Shown here piece after piece: positions 51,101 through 62,205 of a stretch of 64,000 bases of DNA. The translations under genes were made by a program, and so were the position numbers. Positions within the stretch are counted from its first letter, which is position 1. Every line of letters starts with the position of its first letter. Source of the stretch: Mermis nigrescens. Lineage: Eukaryota > Nematoda > Enoplea > Mermithida > Mermithidae. The stretch covers positions 1,793,669 through 1,857,668 of the forward strand of contig JAVLUZ010000273.1 of assembly GCA_036768485.1 (NCBI GenBank), given 5' to 3'. The notes under the pieces are model-generated. The model was not told where the DNA came from. It ran no database searches and saw nothing but the letters and a program-made list of their open reading frames with translations.

Positions 51101-54100
51101 ATCCGCCACTAACCGTGCGAGAAATAAAACAAACGAATCTGGTACGTATGTATGTGCTCTTAAACTGTATAGTTTAGACTTTCTTTGTCATTACCGTTCG
51201 GGCATAGTCTTTGCTGCAAAGGGATTGGAAAAAAAGTTAAAAAAGTTAGTTAAATTTAATAATCTTAGCAACTGGAAACAAATTTTTCAATGGAGAAGGT
51301 CTGTCAAGATCCAAAATATTCCAGTTGCTGACTGGACAGGACTTCTGGGGAACTATCGTTTATGTAACAGGGTTATGGGGAATCCCCACCCAAAGTTGGT
51401 CGTCATCCTCCATCCTTTAAAGTCTGGAAATTTTCGAATCCACCTAATTTTTTTTGTGGCGAAAACATGCTTTTTTGGGCCATTTTTATTTGTTTTTATT
51501 GCAATTTTCGGTCAAAAAACTGGAAGTCTTCTACCCACTCGCCCCTCCCGATTTAAGTGGCCGGAGTCCGGGTATTCCCCGTCCAAAGTTTCAAGCGTTA
51601 CATGTGTGTATGCTAATTATAGTCTAATTATAGATTTTGACGAATGCGGATTCTATTTTTGGCTTTATGTAAAATAATATTGGAAGAGGACGTTCACACG
51701 TATAATGAATCGGCGTATTTGTTGGGTTCATTTTCTCCAAATGAATATTCACATAAATACTTAAGTATATTTTCCACCAGTTTTACCATTATGTACATTG
51801 AAAAGAAACTCGCGTAACATATCGAATCATTTGCGAGGCGTCGACATTTTGAAGAATTTTACAAAGGACTTTATAGAGCTGAACTATGCAGATTTCCGGT
51901 AATTTATCGGTTTGTTTGCATGCCGTGCAAATGAGCGTCAAAGTTCATTTGCGCGACCAGAATTGCTTCTTGCCCCCGCAAAATGGTTGTGTGTTATCCC
52001 TTCTATCAGAATTGTCGATTTTACTGAAAGTCGTAGAAAATGCGTTTCTTCGCGTTTTTAGCTAACTTTTGACTCAATTGTGTCAAATTTTCGGCATTTC
52101 GCGATATGCGCTCATTTTTGACTCTAATCTGTTCAATTTACTCGATTTATCCAAATTTTTCGTAGTTTTCCAAAATGATTTTATATTGTAGGAAGAACGG
52201 ACGTTGTCCGGAAAGGTCAAAAACTGATTTTGGCATGAGCCCATCATGCTTAGCCCGAAAAGTCACTCCATAAAAATTTTTCGGGCTTGATCCCGCTAGA
52301 AATGACATGTTGTATGTACACAGCGCATGGTCATATCAAGAAAAGATTCAGCAAATTGCACTTGCTCTGTGGTAATGCTGCTTTTCGAGTTAAGTAGTGT
52401 AATCATGATGATTAAGAATAGAATCGTGTAAAATATTGCCTCATTATATTTTTGCCTTTAATGTTGTCTGTAATGATGTAGTAGAATATTTTCGTTCTAT
52501 TCTTCGACATGATATGTATGTAGTAGGCAATTTGCACGATATTATGTCTTGCCCTGTGCCTTTCTAGGACTTAAACCGACAAATTGTTAAGTCAAAGTAT
52601 GCTGCGGTTTCAATACCAGAGGTTGATTTCGAAATACCATCATGCAGTCAAGCTGGCGGTAAGCACACCCGGGCTTAGGGGGTATGCACCCCCGAGAAAC
52701 CAAAATCCCCCCAGAAACCAAAATACCCCCAGAGTTCAATTATTTTTTGTTTTTCTTCGCAATTTTTCGATGCCAATGGATAGTGCTCGATGAGAAACGT
52801 TGAAAAATGGTGTGTTTTTCGCCACACCACCATTTTTAACGCTATTTTTTGACCTTTGAAAAATATTGCACCCCCAGAATTTAGGCGCCGCCCACCTATG
52901 GCGGTAAGTCGTTTTTGTGAAATAAAAAAAGATCATTTAATTGAATTTCGGGACATTAAATTGAAATGAATGGTATTAGTTTTTCAATATGCGAGTGTTA
53001 TATTGGGATTCCCTGCTTGTTGCTCAAGAAGAAATTTTTGTAGAGATGTCTGTTGGTAGAATTAGCCATTTGATTTACTTGGTAAACTCGCGCGCTTGCA
53101 CGCATATTACAGATGTGCAGACGGGATCGCTTATATGTACCTGCAAAATAGGGAAATTTTGTGAAAGGATAAATAAAAAAGCGAAAAATGAGCAGTCCGC
53201 TTTAAGCTCTATTTTTTATGAACCTTTTTGAGTTTACATACGTATGTAAAGTTAAGTGTTTGACTTAACAGGTATTTTTAAGCTGTCTTGAAAGCTCGAA
53301 AAGCTCAAACATGACTTTTGTTGTTTTTCAGTAGTTTTTCAGCCTTATCAAGTTTTTTCTAACTTAAATTTGCCATCTTTATTGCAGTTAAGGAGATCAC
53401 ACGCAATCTGCTTTGCATATTATAATAACTTTTATTAAGTTGTCTCAGTATAGGTAGAAGAATAGGATAAGTTGAAGAATAAAATTGTTTTTTGGATTTT
53501 GAGCCTTCAAAAAAAACTTGAGTTTCTTTCCTCGCTGAGTTTATGTGCATGGCATCCTCAATGGAAGCATTTACATTTTGGAAAAGTGAATTAAGGCCAG
53601 GCAGAACTCTATTCTTTATCTCTGCCTTAATCATTTCCTTTGCTAATTTAGAAATTACTACAGTCGAAGGTATAATTACACGGGCAAGTGAGGCGCTTGA
53701 GCAAAGTCAAGATTATAGAAAAGTGAGGCAGTAATCAAGTCTTTCAACCACACATGTCTCGAAATTTTGGGTGAGGTCCCGGCCATTTTAGATGGGTTGG
53801 TAAATGACCTCTAATTTTCGGGGAAAATGGCCAAAAAACGCCTAGAAACGGCCAAAAATTCGTTTTTTCAAACATGGGGGGTCAACAGGTTTCTGGTTTT
53901 GTGGGGGATGGGGGAGGGGAAGTTTGACTTTGGGTGGGGGATCCCTATCCCCTCTAACATGTATGCTTTTAACGTTCATACATTCGTACACTGAACTGAA
54001 CATGCTCGGCTCGATACATTTCATTCAAGATAGACAGAAAGACGTCTTGAGTTTTACTTCTTATAAATTAGCAAGAGTCTAAAACTTTGAAAAATTTAGC

Positions 54101-57100
54101 AAAAATGGAAATAAAACCGAGAAACGCTTTATATACGTATGTTTACTCATACGAGTATAACGTTAAAGTCGACAGGGATAATATCCTGTCATTCGCGACC
54201 ATTCATACATTTAAGTTATGGATAGGGAATCCCTTACTTAGCTTCACTGTCACTACCGATGAATATCTCATATCGAAATTTCAAACCGTTAAATAAACAT
54301 ATAGCGACTGCATTTTTCAAATCATATGAAGGAAGAGAACAAACAATTTTAAATTTGCGTTTGTATCTACTTGTGTAGTACAAACGAATGTCATACCTTC
54401 TTGTTTACAAGCATTTTTCGTTTCTGCTCCGGCGTCCCTAGCAGTTAAGATACTTAAATTCATAATCTAGTGCGATGCTCCGCAAGAATATTTTTAGTTT
54501 TTAATAATTTTGATTTTAATTTTATGAGTTATATGCTAAATCCAATAGGAAATTAATAGGACGGTAAGTTTTGGGAAATTTTGATTTTAGTATTTCAGCA
54601 CCTGAAAATTCAATGCATTACATACATAGCTCAAAATTACCTGAGAGTTTCTGATAACTTTTTGCTTGAATTACTCTATGTCTTAATTTGATTATCCTTA
54701 ACGCTGGTTTCCGTTATGATACGAATTTCGCATTCCCCTTTTTAAGGCTATAAATACTGCGCAAGCCGATAAAATCGACGCGTTTCTGATCAAATTTGCC
54801 AAATTGCTAACGCTACAGGAGGAGTTCACTATTATAAATTTTATTTATGAATCGCTCGTAATTCTTGCTTTGAGTAATCCATGTTACCTTCCCATATAGA
54901 TAATAGATGATCCTAGTGGAGATAGTTTTGTTGAAAACCCTAATCCGTATCAGGTTGATGCTAACGTGAAGGTGATTCATTATCACAGATCGTTACAGCA
55001 GGACAAATTGCTTGCTCTTGTGGTAAGCATGCGTAGAAAATAGTGAAAGTGTTTTTCAATTTTCATCTATGAAAAATTATTATTTTCCTGCGTTATTTTT
55101 ATCAACAGTCTTTCAGTCAGCTACGGTCGCGGTTTCAGGTTAGGTTAAATCACACATTCTTTTAAGGGGATGAGGGACGGTATTATCCCTACCTCAGGGC
55201 AGTGTTTTTTGTATTCGGCAAAGATTTTTCCCGATGTACAAAGACTTTTGGGGACCGTCTTTGTACATGTACAAAGATTTTTGGGCAGACAAAAACTGCA
55301 AAAAAGGTTTAAAATTCGCTAGAATTTTCGGCACTGAGTAATTGTGTGTTCTATTTATCTTTATAATGTCAGAAATTGCATTTTAAAAGAAAAATGTCAG
55401 GTTTTTCGGCGCTTCGCGCCGTTTTGAGACGATTATTAGTGATTTTTGCCCTCAGAAAGCCAGAAATTAGCTAAAATACACTTTCAAAGGTCGAACGACT
55501 GTTTTTGCCACACTAAATTCGCTACTGTACCATATTATAGTACCCAAAAATTTGTGTGTACAAAATGTACAAAGACTTTTAGGGACCATCTTTGTTTATG
55601 TACAAACGAACCTTGTACAAAAAAAACACTGCCTTAGGTATAAGTATCGAATCACTGTCAGACGATTTTGAGCTATCAAACATTTTCTGCATGATTTTTG
55701 TGTACTAAAGTAGTAAAGAAGTTGAAATTTTTCGGTGCTTAGGGCTGACCAGTACATTTCTGTTTTGTTTACCCATAAAATGTTTAGAACGAAGATAAAA
55801 TGATCTGAAAAGTGAAAATTTCCGATAAATTCTTACATTTTTCACTTAAAAATGGACGAAAGTAGTCAGTTGGACAAAAAGTATTTAAAAATGCAGTTTT
55901 CCACATTAAAACATGTTATAAAGGATGTTTAACCATTTTTCATATTCGACCTTCAAGAAGGCTTCAACTCCAAATCAAGTGGTCCCAAATTTTGGGATTT
56001 CACCCCCTGAACTTTCGACTTTGGAAAACTATGGGCTAAATACTCGGGCCTAAGCCAGCCGTGTTATTAAAGATAGAAGGGAGGACCAAACAGACAAAAA
56101 ATCATTTGAAATATGCTATAAAAACGTTACAGTTGTTTTTTGCAAGACTTGCATATTATTTAGGTACTTGTACGTATTATGTATGTTTATGAACAACATT
56201 CCCAAGGCCCAGAGTTGGGGAGGGACAAAATCCCGAAATTCGGAACCTCTAAATTAAAAGTTCTATTTTTCGGGAACGATCAAAATAGCGCAATGCTTTT
56301 ATAAGGTATGTAAGACTCTATTTTGTAGTGCTTTTCCGCTCATTTTGCTTAATCCATTTCGTCATTTTAATTGATACGAGTTATAAGTATTCATGAAAAA
56401 TTTCGACTTTTTAGGTCATTTTATTTTTAATTTAGGCATTTTATATGTAGGTAAGCAGAGAATGCAGAAATATGATATTGAATGGATTATGTATAAATTT
56501 AAAAATGATTGCTAGACTACATATATGCATTGGTGCACCGCATCATCGATCTAGTTAAAGCTTTTATGTGGATTTAGACAGAGAAATTTACATAGCCCAA
56601 ATGATCTTATAAATGGACGTTAGCCTCTAAATAGCCTAAAAATTGCATGATTTTTACTTTTTTCAATTTCAAGCAGTTTTGCGGAAAAATGTTTGTATTT
56701 GTTCGTTTGTGGCCTCAATTTTTCCTCTTACTCTACAAAAGTTGGACCTCAAGCTTGTACATCTGTTTTAAACCGTCGTAAAGCACGTTGTAATTCAATT
56801 TGTATATTTTAGATAGCTATATTGAATTACTCCTCTAATCGATTAGCTAATTTTAAAAGAATTATCAATTCCTTCCTTCTAATCGAAAAAAACGTTACTC
56901 CTCAATCAGGACTCAGCATTGATTGAAGCACAAAATCTATGCTACAAACTAAGTCACTTGTTGCCCATGTATAGCTTAGTTTTGACTTTTGCCTGACTGT
57001 ATTTTTTCGTAAACTGCTTATGAGGTTATTGAATTTATTTGAGATTTCTAAGTAAATGTTTCTAGTAAATATTTAATCGATTATATTTCATAAAAACATC

Positions 57101-60100
57101 GACATTTCTACAGATGATTCGTTTTGAATCTACATATAGATCGTGAGCTTTGCATGAGGTTCGGTTTTCGGTAGACCTGCCTTGCATCTTCTTATTAAGT
57201 ACACTTTTAAGTAAAATGCATCATTTTTTCCTCTTCAAGCCAGACGATGCCGAAGTGTTAGATAACGAAGAAGCACCTCCGATCTGGGAGTCCAAAGAAG
57301 CACTTAGGAACGAAGTATTGAATAATGAATCATATTTCAGTCTTTCTTTTATGCATTGTTCTTCCAAGTTTAAAGCTCTTTCTATTTTGCAGGTGCTACA
57401 TTTTTCTGCGCCATGCGCTTCTTGCAAAGCTCCTGCGGAAACTAATATGAAACTTACGAGTACGTTGTGTTCATATGTACTGTTGGGGAGTCGGCTGCGG
57501 ACATTCTAAAAAGTTGCTGATCCTCCAGGATTTACAGTTTTTTTAGAAAACCTAAGAATTTATGAGAAAATAAGGAAATAACGTTTTTAGAGCGATTTTT
57601 TGGATAAACTTTTAATATTTTTTGATTGTGTCTTGTTCAATTTCGTCACATTTTCATGTAAAATGTCTCATGGTTTCATAATCTTAAAGATGGAGTATCG
57701 TCGGGAACGTCTGAAAATCATGTTTTTGACGTGTACCCGTAGTTTTCAAAGACAGAAAACCCTTTAGAAAACATTTGCGGAGCTGATCGCTTGGAATTCC
57801 TATGCTATTCAGCATATGTACGTCTACATATGGTTGTCGGCGAATTTTCTTTCTTTAAAGCGGTATTATGAGTAATAGGCCCTTTGATTTAAACTTTGAT
57901 ATATTACCTTGTCATAGAAGTTGCGGCGAACAAAGCGACAGGAACGAAGAGTGATAAATTCGAACTTCCATTTGCGACTAGTTTTTGTATGATTTTTTAG
58001 AAACCTGTTGCGCCTAACCAGTTATGCACAGCATGGGAATTCTGCCAGGGGGTGAAATTTTAAAGTGCCTTTTTCAGGAAGAAAAATGGTGGATACGCGT
58101 CAAAAACATTCTTTTTCGGCGCTTCTGATGATGCTGTATCTTTCCAGAGCATAAAAACACCGAACGATTTCAAAGAAATAAAGTCGAACAAATTGAAGGA
58201 AATATAGTAAAAACACGTGTATATTGCGTTAAGCGCCGAAAATTCGACACTTTCAAGCAAATAGCCGAAAGCGCATAAAAAAGCACCTTTTCTTCGTATT
58301 TTCAGAAAATGTTTGGAAACTTTAAGAAAATTGCGAATTCTGGTGGGGGTGTAAAGCTCCCCAAAAGATCATGTGTGCGCCTGACTTGTGCTTGCTTTTT
58401 ATTAATGAATTCTTTGCTATTCTTTATCGAAACACGTGTTTTGCACCTTCAGACATTCCGTATTTCAAGGAGGTTGTTATAATGGCGACGAATTGCGAAC
58501 ATTGCGGCGTCAGAACGTCTGAAGTTAAATCTGGCTGCGGAGTGTCGGAAAAAGGAGTTCGCCTAACGTTATCAATCGAAAAAGAGAACGACTTGACCAG
58601 GGATGTGCTAAAGTCCGAGACGTGTCACATGACTATTCCAGAATTAGACATGGAACTTGGCATGGGAACTTTGGGCGGCCGTTTTACGACCATTGAAGGG
58701 TTATTGAAGGCCATAAAACAAGACGTGAGAAAATTACAAAGATTACCTATGTACCTTTTAAATTTTTGCTGGATAACTGATTTGTTGGGATTAAATTTTC
58801 AAAATATAAAAACTAGGGACTGAATGGATTGGAAAATAGGGACTCTTAGCAGCATGTTTGATCGTACGGCTAATTACGACTGAGCGCTTTAATCGATTAA
58901 AAGAACGGTTTCATACATATGTATTAGAGGTGCACCGGCGCCGCTTTTTTTGCTGGTGCCAGTGCGAATATGTGCTATACTTTGTATATGAGAATATGAT
59001 TACGGGGCTTAAGTGGCAATAATGCTGCTATGTTTCGTAATGTAGTTGACATATCATTTTCGTCCATGTTCACTTCATCAGTTTTTGCTATGGCGAGCTT
59101 TCTCTTATTGTTATTTTTTACCGCATATTGATGATGTAAAGCATGAAAATTCTGAGTACAGGCTGGTCTAAAAAATTTTACCTTTTGTTGGGCATAAAAG
59201 TATGGGTACGTAGTTAACTATGCTCTAAAAACACAATTTTTACATTTCTTACTAAACTTTCTCATTAAAATATAAAATCAACCAGTTTTCGAAAAAAATC
59301 AATAAAATTCGGTGGTAAATGATCCAAAATGATTATTTAGAGCGAAGGAATGAAAAAGGTGTTGCGTTTGAGCCAACCGATCAGTGAAAAGCGTAGAACA
59401 TCAAATTTTAAAAAAGTTTTTCAAATTCAAAAGTTCTGCAGGAATCAGCAACATTTTCCTAGGGTTGAGCTAGTAGCATCTATTCTCCGGGAATCAAGCG
59501 CCCTGAAATACTTTTGCAAGAAACATGTTCGGTTGTAACCGTGCATGTCGGTATTCTATCGACTCCAATTGATAACAAGGCCTGCATTAGAGTTCCAATA
59601 ATCATAATTTTGTTTTCAAAAAATTATATAATTAATTGGATAACATTCTATCGTGTCAAACAGCCAAATTTTTGTTTTAGTTTCGCAATATTTTACGACT
59701 CGCGTACAGGATGAGTCAAAATCTTAGTGTAATTACTGCAAAAAATTTAATTATTATTGCAGACGAATCGAGTATTAATATCTGCACTGATCTCAACATT
59801 TGAGTAAAACGCTAAATTTTGAAGATTTTTTTAAATAAAGACGAGTTAATTAGCTAAAATCTTCTGTATTATTAGTTGGCACCGGCGCCGGTGCTAGGCT
59901 GGCACCGCCGGTGCCGGTGCCAGTCCCATCCCTAATATGTATATGCAGGATAGGCCAAAAAAGCTACACCGCAGTATTACCCTTCATAACTTCGGCAAAT
60001 CTGGATAAAAAATTTTAAGTTCACTTTTGTTATCGTGTAAAAAATTTTGAGCACCTATCAGCAGTGTTTTTTTTGTACTCGGCAAAGATTTTTCCCGATG

Positions 60101-62067
60101 TACAAAGACTTTTCGGAACCGTCTTTGTACATGTACAAAGATTTTTGGGAATACAAAAACTGCAAAAAAGGTTTGAAATTCGCAAAAATTTTCGGCGCTT
60201 CGCGCCGAAATGAGTAATTGTGTGTTCTATAGTATGTTTATAATGTCAGAAATTGCATTTTGAAAGGAAAAATGTCAAATTTTTCGGCGCTTTGCGCCGT
60301 TTTGAGACGATTATTAGTGATTTTTGCCCTCAGAAACCCAGAAATTAGCTAAAATACACTACCAAAAGTCCAACAACTCTGTTTTACCTCTAACATCGCA
60401 ATTGTACCATATTATACGAGTAGTACCCAAAAATTTGTGTGTACAAAATGTGCAAAAACTTTTGGGGACCATCTTTGTACATGTACAAACGGACCTTGTA
60501 CAAAAAAAGACTGCCTATCAGCGGTTCTGGAGCTGCACATATTTGTTCACAAACTACCTCGATATTGTTGAATCTTATATGCTTGTTCGGTTATGTCATC
60601 AATTTGCTTACCCTTTTGACGATATTTTGCAGTTTTTTATTTAGTAAAACGGATTACCCACTCTGGGGTTATCAGCCAACGTGCTTATAATTTTTTGGAC
60701 TGGAGATATTGTCAGAAAAGGGTACTTACATAAAATACTCATGAATAAAACACAATGCAGAAACTATGGGGTTTAAACAGTATATAAGTACGGTGTAAAC
60801 AACGGCTTAAACAAACACGTTTTTATCTGTCAAACGCAACTAGTCTCAATTTTATCTTATGATTAGCTCATGTTATTATACAATATCGGGATGTAGCCTT
60901 CTATTTGGCTTTTTTCTGTACATAAAGTTTTTCATCCTACACACATTCCGCATTCTCAGTGGCGTAACTTCGTAACTTTGGGGGATGGGGGGACTAGTCA
61001 CGCCAAATTTTGGAAGTACTAGTATTTTTCACAAGGGTCCCCCCAAAAAAATTTATAAAGCTCATCTGAAAGACCGTTTGAATAGATTTAGCACACTTTC
61101 GAACAAATAAGCCTAAGATTTTAGTGCGCTTCGCGCCTATTTATTTACATACAATATGTCTTTTAATATGTTTTAAATAAAATTAACGTTTTTTAGAAAT
61201 TTTTTCATTGCATAGGTCTAACTGTGAGAAGCTAAAAAGCACAATTATTATTGCCTATCTAACAATATGTATTGTTGAGATATTTAACTTCAAAAATTTT
61301 CGTCCCCTCAATTCAGAAGGCCAGCTGAGCCCCTGCGCATTCTTCGTGTTATCAAGATCATTTAACTACTCTATCCTTTGTGACTTTCTGATATATAGAT
61401 TTTGGCTTAAAGAATCAGCAATGTGTTCCTGAAAAGGTCTTAATTTTGACTTAATTGATTTTGCAAAAATTCCGAAAAAGATGGTTTTCCCCAAAAAAAG
61501 TATACAAATGCCTACAGGGACATGCGCGGGATTTTTTGAGAGGGGCGGGGCGATCCGAAAACTGTTGACTCTGCATTTCGGGATACATTCGTTGGTGCGC
61601 AAAATAATCATAGATTGGCAGCACCGAAATTCTGGGAGGGGTGCAAAAGATCAAAAAATGGACTTAAAATGGTAGTATGGCAAAAAACATTATTTTTCAA
61701 CGTTTTTCATCGAGTACTATCCATTGGCATCGAAAAATTGGCGGAAAAAAGCATAAAAATTCCAAAAATTGAATTATGGGGGTATTCCAACTCTTGGGGG
61801 AGTGCATATCCCCACGCCCACGTGTGAAAATAATCTTTTTATATAAAGTTTCTCATAGTTTCAATCCTTTAATCGCATCTTGGTCATAACGAATTGACAT
61901 TTTGCGACCGGATAAGAGACTATAAAAGTCGAAATTTTTACGAAAAATATGCAAATTTGCATTATCTTCTTCCATTATCTAAGCTTTCCAAAATTTTTAG
62001 GGCCTAATGGGGGGTAGCCGCTCCCCCCACCCCTGCGTGCGTACGCCTACATCTGTACCTGTGTACG

Positions 62068-62135
<68 letters not shown>

Positions 62136-62153
62136 TGTGTGTGTGTGTGTGTG

Positions 62154-62205
<52 letters not shown>

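Larger units (their letters stand above)
50450..52567. other. ZPR1 intron 2
   Basis: Canonical (AAG^GTAGGC ... TTTCTAG). Contains family F copy F1 and a family K stretch (about 51365-51620). 51700-52560 shows no feature beyond a TTTTCGGCATTTCGCG remnant at about 52086. Confidence 0.75.

Noticed and set aside
51225..51677. 150-codon plus-strand open frame in ZPR1 intron 2
   Set aside because: Its second half is family K repeat; no motif and no splice evidence.
53359..53634. Minus-strand 91-codon open frame in ZPR1 intron 3
   Set aside because: Composition is plausible for protein, but I recognise no family and it lies antisense within an intron. Left as a note only.
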